64,000 nucleotides of DNA from Apostichopus japonicus (Eukaryota > Echinodermata > Holothuroidea > Aspidochirotida > Stichopodidae), in NCBI RefSeq assembly GCF_037975245.1, contig NC_092580.1, forward strand, positions 3,510,501 to 3,574,500, given 5' to 3'. This document shows, piece by piece, positions 33,397 through 44,792 of this stretch. Below the pieces are notes generated by a model that saw only the letters and a list, made by a program, of their open reading frames with translations, had not been told where the DNA came from and searched no databases. The position numbers and the translations under genes were made by a program. The number at the start of each line of letters is the position of its first letter. Within the stretch, counting starts at the first letter, position 1.

Positions 33397-34009
33397 CTAC
33401 GATGCGAGAATGCGAGAAATAAGAAAACTCAGCATCGATAACACAGAAGTCGCAGGTTGGTTTAACAACAGGAGGTGAAGTTAATAACAGCAACTGTCTC
33501 ACTACCCCACATACAGTAATGAGACTGGTAACGAAATACTGAATTTTGATGACGTTCTTGTCATTCTAAAACTACCTACCTGTTTGAATATTTAAGAGTG
33601 ACGACTTATATACCTGCCTCTTCACAACAATAATAGCACTTCCAATATACATGCAGTATACCATGTCGAGAGTGAAATTCAGGGACCAATTTTGCAGCTA
33701 TCTCTTCGCAAAATGTGGAACGAACTTGACATATTGTTATACAAGATGTATAGCAGCTTTTGTACACTGGAACCATGTATCATTGTATGAAAGAAAACAG
33801 CTGGAATAACCTCTGACAGTGGCCGGGCAGTCAAGCACAAATGTGTCTTGAGACAAGTAAGCAAGGTAAAATATCTGATACAGTACATGCAAGTAACCAG
33901 GGCTGTGACATCTAACTTTAATAGGGAAGTCACCAGCAAAGATATCAACGGAAGCCTCAAGAGCCATGATGATTACAAAAGTACACCAATGGTGCTCAAA
34001 GTAACAATC

Positions 34010-34280
34010 AAGCATCAAACAGAAACAGTTGCTTACAAGATTGTTGGTGCATCTGGCCTACAAACTTACACTTACCTCACATATGAAGATTCTTCAGCAA
34101 CCTCTGACATGTTCAATGGGTTATGTGTTGAGAGTTCATTAGGGTCGTAATGATCAAGAGGACACAGGTACACAAACAAATGAGGATAACCCTTTTGCGT
34201 GATAACACCGTCTTCTCCATAGGGCTCATTTAATTATCTTCTTCGTATCATCAAACATGAATTCCCTCCTGCTGTTAGTC
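34010..34280. repeat. Duplicated flank, partner of 22545-22830
   Basis: It matches the block-1 segment over about 270 bp. Here the + strand is open for 100 codons (33848-34150, residues such as YKIVGASGLQTYTYLTYEDS), and part of that frame looks protein-like. The frame is not preserved in the partner and has no recognised family, so I do not call it a gene. Confidence 0.7.
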
Positions 34281-34739
34281 TGTAAAAAATATTTGAAAAT
34301 CCATGGCCTTAAACTTCAGTACGAACAGCTGTAAAATACATTTTTACGTGGCCGTTTTTTAACCTTTAAATTGTATTCATGCCTACAGAAAGTAATTCTT
34401 CTATATATGAAACTTTGTTCAAACCACAGCACGCAAGCAGAAACTAATATAGCTTGGTCCAAGACCAAGACTCAATTCCATACCTTGGTTTGAGAAACAA
34501 AGCCTATCGTCTGTTTGTCCAATAAGGACAAAGGTTCCAACAAAGCCATGGCATATATAGCCTAGATGTTGAGACATGGCATACTACAAAATGCCTTATT
34601 CCTTTCATAAAGTCACATATAGATGAGAGGAATTTCCTAAAAAATATATCTGCAGAGTCCACTCACATACATACGTACATAACAAGATATTGGCACTGCC
34701 AATACCCCAAATTACATTATATCGCTAATTCCTAGGAAT

Positions 34740-36100
34740 GAAGAAATAAGTACCCCATAACAATTAAGTTTTTGTACAAGAATGCGGTGGTCAATGGTAT
34801 CAATAGCTTTTGAAACATCAAGGGAGAGAACACTGTAAATATCTTATTATCCGATCCTCTCGAAATTTTGTCGATAAGATTGAGTGCCGCCAAAGATTTG
34901 GCAACTGTAGAAAAGTACGTATTAAAATTATTAGCAATTGTATGCGGATCCTCTGGGTAAACGTTATTACAAACAAAGGCTTTACTACAATAAGTTTGCT
35001 CCCTATTCTTTTAGAATACCGTTGAATACTTTCCACACTTTAGCACTGTAGTTTTTGTTTAAGTCAATAAGGTTGCTATTAGTACACTTTGTTTGCCTAT
35101 CCAATAACATTTGTAAGCTTATTTTTATAATCATTGCGATCATTGCAGACCAGCCAACAGCTGCAAGCTCTGTAATAAGCTATAGCGATGTTTCGGTCAC
35201 AGGTATTATGCCTAAAGGATTGGGGTTTATTTTTAGTTTTTAGTGAACAATTTAAACTTGTAACAAGAAAATAGGATAATGATCAGATATATCACATATT
35301 ATAACAACGCAGTTAAAATTAGACCGAGGAATGTTTGTGTAAATGTCGTTAATCAGAGTAGGTTTCACTTGTAACTCTCGTAGGCCTAAAAATGGTATTT
35401 ACTAAGGAATGCATTGTCATAGTGTTGATCAATTGCTCCACGACGTAGTTTATATGATTTTGAGAGTTATCAATATTATAATCCCCTGCTAAAAAGCAGG
35501 TTTTTACTTCAGTATCAATGATACCTAAGCGCTCATCAAGCTCATCATTGAAACGACCAATAGAAATATTTGGTGGTCTGTATATAACATTTTTGCAATT
35601 GTCATTTATAACTTCAATAAATACACTTTCAGCATTAATTGCAAGACAGTTACCTAAATCAGGTCTTAGGAGAACTCTCGTTTAACATATATGGCTACAC
35701 TACCACCTTGCTTTGAATTTCTATCGTAATGTATCTATAGCCATCATTCCATCAATGTCAAGGAGGTTTGTAGTCGTATTTACTATACTTAGCCAGGCCT
35801 CTGTTACTGCGAGAAAATTAAAACTCATGGTTTTCAAGTGTTATTAAAAGTTTAATTAAACCGTCGTAATGTTTTTAGTAAGGCTTCTTGCGTTTACACG
35901 TACACCTGACTATATATGATTTAGTCTCAGAATCACAGTAAAACGTTCGTTAAAGTCGTCATTGGTATATCATAAGAGCAAGCCTGGATTAAACGCATCT
36001 CATCATAGGTTTCGGGAGTCCTATCATGGAACATAATATTCTATAGTACAAGAGTTAACAGTTATAAGCAACTGACAAGTTGAGCTAACGCATTGAATAG
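34740..36100 (-). mobile_element. LINE 5' part, inverted: endonuclease and start of reverse transcriptase
   Basis: On the minus strand, decayed but clear non-LTR retrotransposon motifs appear in order. At about 35840 comes FNFLAVTEAWLS, a motif of the apurinic-type endonuclease. Then come GSVAIYVKREFS and NVIYRPPN. FNDELDERLGIIDTEVKTC continues into FLAGDYNID at about 35580-35480. PHTIANNFNTYFSTVAKSLA lies at about 34960-34890. LDVSKAIDTIDHRILVQKL, the first RT catalytic block, lies at about 34825-34760. The stretch between TVAKSLA and LDVSKAFD is shorter than in intact elements, so part of the RT N-terminus is deleted. Stops and frame changes make it non-functional. Its left edge coincides with the end of the duplicated flank at about 34735. 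Confidence 0.85.
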
Positions 36101-36369
36101 TAGGCTACATGTAATAATAAAACTATGATATGAATACCGAGAAAAAACTATACAAGGTAAGAGTAAAAAAGTGAACTTACCTTACACAGGATCACAGATT
36201 CAATAGTAGACAAGTAGTTGGTATACGCAGGACATGCAGTGAAGTGAGAATGCGAGTTGCTTTCTTTGAATATCCTACTTTTGCACAAGTAGTTAGGTAA
36301 CTTACTATAGAAAAATATATGCAAGTCGTAGATGTTGTAGATCAATAGATTTGCAAACTACACAAAGGA

Positions 36370-36415
36370 AGCATGTGGGGCGGGGGGGGGGGTGGGGGTG
36401 GAATAAACCTGGATT
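36370..36415 (+). repeat. G-rich tract between the two LINE halves
   Basis: 'gtggggcggggggggggtgggggtgg' lies between oppositely oriented LINE parts and is bordered by two copies of 'acacaaaggaa' (about 36361 and 36430). It lies at or near the junction of the inversion. Confidence 0.75.
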
Positions 36416-36489
36416 AAAGAACAATACTACACAAAGGAAAGCCAAGTCTGAGATACTCGGCGATAATGATCGGCGTTAATTAATGGTGG

Positions 36490-37440
36490 TTGGCAACAAA
36501 TTTTGTGATCACACAAAAGCCTCAGTAATACTTTATGGAGTGCGTATATATTAACGCATCTGATAATGCAAAATTTCTGGGATTGTATATTGATTCAAAA
36601 CTATACTGCAAAAACCAAAAACATGTTTCTATCATCAGCAAAATGGTTGCATATGCAAGTAGTACAATTAACAGGTTGAAACTATTCTTATCTAAATTAA
36701 TTTTACCGGAAATTTATAATGCACTCGTTTTGCCTCATCTAAACTACAACATCCTCATGTGGGGATATATGCCCTGTACATATCAACAGTTGATAGCTTA
36801 TATATAAGATCCAGAACCTGACTGTGAGAAAAGTTGTAATGCTTCACATATATCACATTCTGCACCCCTTTTTCAAAAACCTAAACTTGCTTTCCCTAAA
36901 TGAGCTCTATAATTATAAATTAGGAATTCTTCTCTGTTAAGTTTCATAACGGGTTACTTCCAGATATTATACATAATTGTTTACATTATAACAACAGATT
37001 TCATTCATACAGCACTTTGTTCTTTTAATATGTTACAAATACCTATATCAATGACTTAAATGTATCATACTCAGGTTAGATGATCTGGCGTCGCCATTTG
37101 GAATTCTCGAAGTGAAAACATTAGGAATAGCAAATCAATTTCATTTTCTAAATGACATCTTAAACATTATCTACTCCACGAATAATGTTCCTATATTTCT
37201 GCCTTATTATGAGCATTGTATTACTGTTTTCTTACCCAATATGTGTAATTTGTCTATGTGCTTCATTGTTTCTTTTCTTTTCTCTATATAAAATTTATTT
37301 TTCTCGTTTTACTTTGCAAGGGACCAGAAAGTTATCTGACTTCTGGTCCCACTGCCTCATTGCTACAACTATGTATTAAGACATGTACTTCATTATGAGT
37401 TAATGGCAGAATAAACGAAACAACAATACAACCAAATAAA
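36490..37440 (+). mobile_element. LINE 3' part, direct orientation: end of reverse transcriptase and tail
   Basis: On the + strand, residues NASDNAKFLGLYIDSKLYC, then SSTINRLKLFLSKLILPEIY and NALVLPHLNYNILMWG match the last RT blocks and thumb region of CR1/Jockey-type LINEs. Further on, frames broken by small indels give ELYNYKLGILL, FHNGLLPDI and GVAIWNSRSENIRNSKS, the usual C-terminal motif. The 3' end is near 37440 in A-rich sequence. Together with 34740-36100 it forms a 5'-inverted element that lacks the middle of the RT. Confidence 0.85.
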
Positions 37441-39880
37441 ACATAATTGATATCATAATATATCATTGTACCATGTACTACTATATGCAACAATATTAGT
37501 ACGGATGTTTCATATTATATTATTATTATGATATAATATTTTTGTATGATACTATGTGAAACGGGGAATACTATATATGAAGCAGTGTTCCCAACGCATA
37601 TTCTTTGGAGGGAAACAAACCCAAAGTACACACACTCACAGCTAGGACTATGCTATACATAAGAAACGATTGTAGTGAATGTCTTGCAACCCAAAAATAA
37701 CCTTTTATGATCACTTTAATGTACAAAAGGAGCTTGCACTTAGCCGATTCCTGACCGGTGAAACTAAACACACAGATAATTCAAATTAAACGGACAATTA
37801 ATCTGATTCCATTATTTCATATCGCATCAGTAAAGAGCAATTCCTGGTTACGATCACATAACTTTTGCAGGCGTAGTTGATAGAAATGTAAAGTAAAAAA
37901 AGTGGCGAATGTTTCTCAGCATGGGCGCAGATCAGTCTTGGATAATGGTGGGGACGCGTGTCTGTTCTGTGATACTATCTAAGCGGAGCGCGACCATGGG
38001 TTCGCGCGTAGCGCACAAGAATTTTTTGGGCAAATATAACTCCCAGATCGCCGGAAATAACACTTCCCAGACCCAATGATGCTCCCAAACCTCCTTAAGT
38101 TTTAGATCTCATGGCTTAAAAATTGAGTTTTGGGAAAAACATGGGCGTCTGCAGAAAAAAAATCGGGGACAAATAATCCAAGTAGACTTTTGTATACGAT
38201 GGGTCTGGGGTCCTCTCTCAGAAAAAAATTATAGACTGCCGCAAATGCGATTTCCTCCGGCCTATACATTTAACAACTGTTGATAAATATAATAAAATGA
38301 GAACTGTTGCATGTCATTTGCACAATGCTGGATCAAACTGCGCTTAAGTTCAATAAAGGGGAATTTGAAATGCATCGTTTGGTCAAGACAAATTGCGGTG
38401 GGGACACGGTATATCATGTCCCCACCACTGAAATAGTTGGTGGGGACGCGTCCCGTTGTCCCCACCAGGATCTACACCCATGGATCTCAGGACCGAATCG
38501 TGTGTTGACATGACAGTACAAATCATCCGGAGTTGTGAGTGGCCATAGGTGCGATGGGGGGGGGGGGGGGGGCAGAGTCGCCAATGGTGAGGTGAATGCT
38601 TTGAAACATGCATCGAGGAATCGTTGACATAAGGTACGGCCGACTATATCTTATCCACGTACCTGCAAAACAGGAGTATCTGCAATTATTGTTTGTAAAG
38701 TAATACGTATACGTCGTGGATAATGGGTGTATTGAGGCATGCATTGTTATGTCATGTTTACTAATAGCGCGACTCATTTTCCGCTAAATAGGATTCGGCT
38801 TCAACGCCCCTCGGGGATCACATCCTTTTTAAAACCACAGATCTTTTTTATATTGTATGTGCAATGTGTAACTGAACCAGGTTAACGGAAGTAATATACA
38901 CCAAACGTTCTCAGAGGCTTGAATATGCTTTAGGAAACTATAACCTGTGAGGTGTTATGGAACAACTCCCTGCTATAACTATGTTATTATTAAAACAAGC
39001 TACGCTGCAGAGGCTCAGCTAAAGCTGCTATTTGAGAAATTTGTTTTGGGCCTTTGGCAATATTTGTGAGCAGATTATCCATTTGTTTGTGCGAAGACTA
39101 CAAGACATAACTGGGATAACGGTGTCATTTGTTTTCCTTCCATGTCCTCCTTTCCTCTCGTATAATGCTCCTCCTTAGCAGACAGAGAGTTTGTTACAAT
39201 GTTAGAAAGTTGTAAACATTTGTTCATTTGAAGGGGAAAAAAAGACATACAAATAAATCTAATTTCAGTATTCTTATTAAAATGGAACAATGATACAAGA
39301 TTGAAATACATTTTTTAAAGTCAAAAGACTATAATAACCACTGAGTCGTGTTCTTGAATAGTTATAATGCTGAGTTGCGTTTGAAGTTTATTTAAACCAG
39401 AATGCAAAAGTATATTGAGGTTTCATGGATGAATTCATCGTAGCAGGATATGTGGCATTTGGTATCCTTGTAAGATCTCTTGAACTTAGTCTTATATGAG
39501 TTCTGCAGATGACCCTTGACCCTTGACACCTGCATATGGAAGTAGGAGACTCGTCATGTTAAATATCCTTCGCTATGGTGGTCTCGTTTTTCACATTTCG
39601 TGCCTTAACTAATATCAACAGATTTGTCCAACTCAGAATGGGTAACCTTCATGATTCCATTCTTGGGATAAAGTAGGTGCAATGTTTCCATTGTTTTATC
39701 CTGTTGACTGCGGTGGATATGACTCCCGACCTCCCATCAAATCAGTAAGGTTCCTATCTAATATGGGGAAAAAAAACTTGCCTAGTATAAGAGTTGCCAA
39801 TGATACACTTTTTATTGATATGGGTGTTACGAGACGGCAGTGCGCGCACACACACACCAAAACGTATCCACAGAACCGTA
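37440..39880. other. Non-coding DNA of duplication block 2
   Basis: No gene is seen. It holds pieces matching block 1 ('aatgtcttgcaac', 'ccttttatgatcacttt.atgtacaaaaggagcttgcacttag' at about 37675-37765; 'tttgtaaagtaatacgta' at about 38690) and a 17-G run at 38556. A self-complementary pair of phrases around 'cggtggggacacggtatatcatgtccccaccactg' lies near 38397-38430. Short frames have no family resemblance. Confidence 0.6.
38556..38572 (+). repeat. Poly-G tract (17 G)
   Basis: The longest uninterrupted G run in the window. It is prone to length error in assembly and could form G-rich structure, but no function can be inferred. Confidence 0.9.
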
Positions 39881-40351
39881 TATATATATATATATGTATA
39901 TGTATGTGTATATATATATATATATATAAATGAAAATCGTAATGAGTTGGAATATCAAGAACAGTGAAAAAACTTTCAGCCTCCACCGGGATTCGAACCA
40001 CGGGCCTCCCGCTCTGTACGCGGACACCCTAACCACTAGGCTATGGACGCTGATTGTATGTCCAGAGGTTCGAAACCGGTAAGGAAGATCGTAATTCCAC
40101 TACAGGCGTTTGTCACCTGTATCGAACAATACTAGTTCTATTTTTGGTGACATATTTTGCCTTACTCTAGAGATCAAACATGATGCTAACCAACTCGAAA
40201 ATCATTTGTGATTCCTAGAGCCAGAGAGAGATACTTTGAACAGACTTTATGTTAATGCAATGGAAGTAAACAAAGGCAAATGAATATATATAAATGAAAA
40301 TCGTAATGAGTTGGAAAATCAAGAACAGTGAAAAAACTTTCAGCCTCCACC

Positions 40352-40410
<59 letters not shown>
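39880..40410 (-). repeat. tRNA-derived SINE, copy in block 2, mosaic orientation
   Basis: The minus strand has a complete tRNA-like head (about 40052-39984). CAGCGTCC pairs with GGAGGCTG as an acceptor stem with one mismatch. The A box is TAGCCTAGTGGTTAGG and the B box GGTTCGAATCC. It is followed by 'cactgttcttgatattccaactcattacg' and an AT microsatellite. To the right, a body in the opposite orientation (about 40105-40285) matches 30570-30760. A second minus-oriented copy of the head tail (40275-40355) then runs into another AT run. The same 70-bp segment therefore flanks the body as direct repeats. Confidence 0.8.
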
Positions 40411-40411
<1 letters not shown>

Positions 40412-41939
40412 TATAGCAAATATAGCAAAATAGTTCTTAAACATGAATACGCAAAAGATTAAATCATAGTCAATGTTTAAATATAAATAAGTATGAGAAA
40501 TTATAGTACAGTAAGACAAATATTGTAAAAGCCTTAAACAGATATTTATAAACACACAATACTAAACGATAAAAAAATAGAACCCTTAACGTAGAAAAAA
40601 AATATTTCCACAAAAATGAAAAAAAGTTAAGAACGAAGTAAATAGTTCCAAACGTAGTATTTTATGCATATTACAAGTTAAAACACAGTCAATTACACAG
40701 GAAAAGCGAGTCTAAAATAATATGTTTTCATACATATTAATACATTTCTATATTGTCACTAACTTTCTTTTTATGCAATAAATCGTAGTACTTATTACTT
40801 TAATACTAGGGATAAAATATGCCGCATCGCATTGACAAAGAACCAACGTTATTTATGCACTTCGTAGTTTTCATTTATGCACTAATAGAATTAAAGCGTA
40901 AAACAAAATCATTATGTGGAAATATCAGAATAGAAACCTGGTCCAGATAACCCGCAAGATTGTATCGAACACCAATTTTAACGAAATGACCAAGCCGCCC
41001 GTACAGATATGTTCGTCGTTCAGTTATGTGAGTGCACATCAATAATACACAGACGCGACGCAATAAAGAAGGTCCTGTTTTTGGCCCTCACATGACAACA
41101 TTTCTTTTCCTGAACAACTTTGGTACATCACCAATCAACTTTATATCCGCATTTCAGCAAATTTGGACAAATTAAGTTCTAGGAAGAGTAGCATTTTTTT
41201 ACGTTTTTAGAAAATGACCTATCGTGACCTCAAATTGATGAAATAAAATATACTAAATAAACACAAACCTCCCTTGAAATTTCAGATACATCGAAGGAAA
41301 AATGACGAAATGGCAGTCATTCAAAGACGGTGGCAAAAAAAGTGACAGATATATTTGTTGGCAAAATCGTGCGATAGCTTTACCTACCCTGAAAGAATTC
41401 AGCTGAACTGAACAAAATGGAAAACAAATACATCAATGTGAATGAACAAAGGCTAAGAAAAATTACGCCTCCTCCCCCCCCCACCCACCCCCATACCTAG
41501 TATGCCGGCCCCTACACAAAGATGTTATACCTTCAGTGTCATGTTTTAGAATAATAGTACACAATTGATACATGATATGGGCAACCTAATATACCTCTTG
41601 TGATCGTATTTCTCCAGCAGGAAAAAGGCTGCAAAAAGTGGTCAATTCCACTCGATAGCAATCTTTGTGTAACTTGTAGTGGAATAGCCTACATGAGAAT
41701 ATGTTTTAACTAGCACTGAACATGACAATTTTGGGCACATTAACTGTCTTATCTTTTTCGAGTATAATTCGCCAGTCAATTAAAAGAGTCAAGCCAAGTA
41801 TTTACATTTCAACATTCTTCCTACATCTCACCTTCATTAAATTATAAACTCGAATCTGGTAATTATCACCAACCTTTCATCATAAAAAATATAAAAATAT
41901 CAAAAAATAAATTAATGCACCGTATTCATGAAGACGGTA

Positions 41940-41965
41940 CATGGAGGGTGCGGGGGGGGGGGGGA
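41940..41965 (+). repeat. Poly-G tract
   Basis: A run of about 13 G in 'ggtgcgggggggggggggagag'. Listed as low complexity only. Confidence 0.8.
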
Positions 41966-42664
41966 GAGTTTTCTTGTGGTGATATCGTTTCAGTGGTGCC
42001 GAATAAACACATAAATTGTTATGATCAACAAACCCAATTGACCTCAAAATAGTCATGTTAAATTTCAATTAGTCCTTGAATGCCAACTTATAATTTCCGG
42101 TGTTTTTAGATACTTTAGATAGATTTCCTCAACTCTCTATATCAGTAAACACTGAGTTAACCATTTATTTTGAGTAAACCAGTGAACATAAACAGTGTTG
42201 TTGACATACTGAATTCTCCACCACCACCACCACCATGTTAAAATGCTTGACATTTGTGCACCATACTTTAAAAAATAACATTTGACAAAAAACTGAAAAG
42301 TCAAAAAAAGTCAATCAAGAACAATAGTAAGGGGTTATCATGTACTGTAATTTCAGTTTAAAGAGTGATTTAGGTCTTTTTTTTTTCCCCCTGTGAAACA
42401 AGGAAAGTTGAAAACTATATCTCCCAAAACAGGCTGACATACATTAGCACGTTCACAGGTATAATGGATATGGAAAGTAGTACTTTCCTGAGATTTCCAG
42501 ATTGCGTAGCTAGTAATCAATTTCTTCATTTGAAATCAGGTGTTTGCTTGCAATGAGATATGCCACTACGTGGATTGTGTTACTTTTATTACTTCTATTA
42601 TGTACTTCTATCGATTTCACTGTAGTCCCGTTTCATTTCATTGTTTGTTTTCTCACATAATGTG

Positions 42665-42745
42665 TTTTGTTAAGCGCATTGAACCCGGGGATTTTGCGCT
42701 ATATAAGCACCAAGGTAATAATAATCATAATAATATTAACAATAT
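42665..42745 (+). repeat. 3' tail of a LINE/SINE family
   Basis: 'taagcgcattgaacccggggattttgcgctatataagcacc' followed by AATAATAATCATAATAATATT is the same end type as at 46590-46650. Only the tail remains. Confidence 0.7.
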
Positions 42746-44754
42746 TCAGAGGGTAAGAAGAAAGTGATGAGTCATGATGTGAAGGAATGAGCTAAAAACA
42801 AACCCCTCCCCCCACCCCCCCCCCCCCGTATTAAATAACTGGTCAGCTGTAGGACAGTACACAACAGATCTGATGACATGATTTGATAATAATTTATCAC
42901 AAACTTCCTTAACTTTGTACAAATGTTCTTCACTTCATTCATTGCACGATTACATTGACTGTATGTACAGTACAGTGATAAACATGCACGGATTTACGAT
43001 CATGGTGACGACACTAAGTAGAAAAATAACCTTTTCTTCCTTTTTTGTAGGCAAAATTATGGCAAATTCAATTACAACATCCAATGACAACAGTGATCAC
43101 TAATTGATTAATCTATTGTTTTGTTTATAGTGATGCTTTCTATATCTTAGGCAGTTGCTTTCTATATCTTAGGCACATAAATTCGAGTGGCAGGACTGAT
43201 TAAAAAAAAAAAAAAAGTTTATAGACAAACATTTAGTCACACGATTGTGTGTTACTGGACTACCTGAGATGTTATAATATGTTCTTCAAATAGTACTTAA
43301 CATTCTTAGAACTTTCAATGTATAAATATGTTAAAACGAACACATAATCAAATGGATATGATTATAAATGTACAGAGATTTAAAATTTTCAAGTAATATC
43401 TCATGGTGTTTAGATTTCAGCATTGCGAGTTCGATTTGGAAGATGAGTGAGTGAGTTATACTCTAGGTCTCATCAAAAATGAATTCTCATTCTCATATGA
43501 ATTCTCTATTAATTACATATCTAGTTTTCTTATGGGTTTAATGGTAGGCCTATCTATATTTTGCACATTTTGACCATCAAAAAAGAAAAAGAAGAAAGAT
43601 GGAACTCTGGACAATACATCTGCAAAAGTATCTTAAAAACGGTGGAATGCATCTAAACTGTACTTTAGGCGACCTCAAATATAGGTCACGAAAGAATAGG
43701 ATGTACCTTTGTTCCTTTACTACATTGGACACAAGCCAAAAATATAATAAAGCTATCATCATAAAAGATGTCAAATAAAACTGTTACTGGACAGTGATGA
43801 CATGGACCGAGCTTTGAAAGTTCCTGCTACTTTTCGAGTTCATGTTTACAAATGAAAGGCAAAATTTAAAATTGCTACGATAAAATCATGAAATGTTGAA
43901 AAGTGTTATTATAGCTTTGAATATCTTGACTCTTATACTTTGCAAAATGTCATTAAATACCTCGGAAAGCACATTTTCACAAGCCACATTGTCATCGGAT
44001 TCGAACTAGTGACCTCAGAATTACAAATGATCAATAACTTCAAAATCCCCTTTGCAGCAAAACTTTACTTTGCTCTTGACCAATGGTATCAATATTTTAA
44101 CTGTAGTCTGTAATTTATTACTAATATTCCAAATCAGTTAACTGTTGCTGAGTTGCTTAATGTCAAAAATAACTGACGAGTGAGAAATTTTGGTATGAGA
44201 GGGGATAATGCCACTATGAAACAAGGCTGTGTGTCTGAGCCATTGCGTGCTAGTCATTTAATGCTCAGACTGTCCTTGTATCAACCAAACTTCCCTACGC
44301 TGCCAAATATGAATACGACCAGTTCAGTAACGATTGAACTCCCTTGAAGCAAAGAAATACCGCCCTATCGGAGACTTTTATTGTAAATCTTCTGTCATTT
44401 ACTATAAGAAGGAAAGACTGAGGCATACAGTGGTGGATTCCACTAACTCAGACTGGAGCAGTCAGTCCTTTTTTGTGTTTCCCTTCAGGAGAAATACATG
44501 ACACATCCAGCTTTTATCATTCCCTGGATGCGTGCAAGGCTCCTCGTATGCGTATTAAACATTTTCTATTTCTGAAGATCGTCTGTAGCTACCGTTTCCT
44601 TCATATAAAAAGTATAAAAAAATATTGAGTTTATATTTCGTTTTTGGCCTGATTTGATGAGCAGTACTGTGGAGCCACATAGATCTGAATAACAAGTGTC
44701 CACACATAAGATTCCTTCCCTCCTCCGGGCCCTCCCACTCTTTCACTCCTCTCA

Positions 44755-44768
44755 TCCCCCCCCCCCCC
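44755..44768 (+). repeat. Poly-C tract just 3' of sulfotransferase copy 3
   Basis: A run of about 13 C that lies about 25 bp beyond the stop codon in the direction of transcription, and so is probably in the 3' UTR (as poly-G in the mRNA). Confidence 0.8.
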
Positions 44769-44792
44769 AACGTGCCAATGCACTCCCCATCT

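Larger units (their letters stand above)
31440..40350. repeat. Segmental duplication, block 2 (contains sulfotransferase copy 2)
   Basis: The counterpart of 18600-30800, in the same orientation and order (correspondences are given there). Relative to block 1 it lacks the TGACCT array, the MITE-like element and the GATATC block, and it carries a LINE at 34740-37440. The gene copies differ at perhaps a few percent of coding bases, while flanks differ much more. This suggests either selection or gene conversion within the coding part. Confidence 0.85.
40411..44540. other. Non-coding DNA between SINE and sulfotransferase copy 3
   Basis: About 4 kb of AT-rich DNA without a recognisable gene. It contains the LINE/SINE 3' tail at 42670-42740, poly-G/C runs near 41950 and 42800, and a short direct duplication 'gctttctatatcttaggca' at about 43135-43175. 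A TTTATT on + at 44377-44382 (AATAAA on the minus strand) could serve as a distal poly(A) signal for sulfotransferase copy 3. Confidence 0.55.

Noticed and set aside
39984-40052. Possible genuine tRNA gene on the minus strand
   Set aside because: The A and B boxes and acceptor-like stem are present. However, the sequence continues into a repeat body found at other loci, the stem has a mismatch and no clean anticodon arm is seen, so it is a SINE head.
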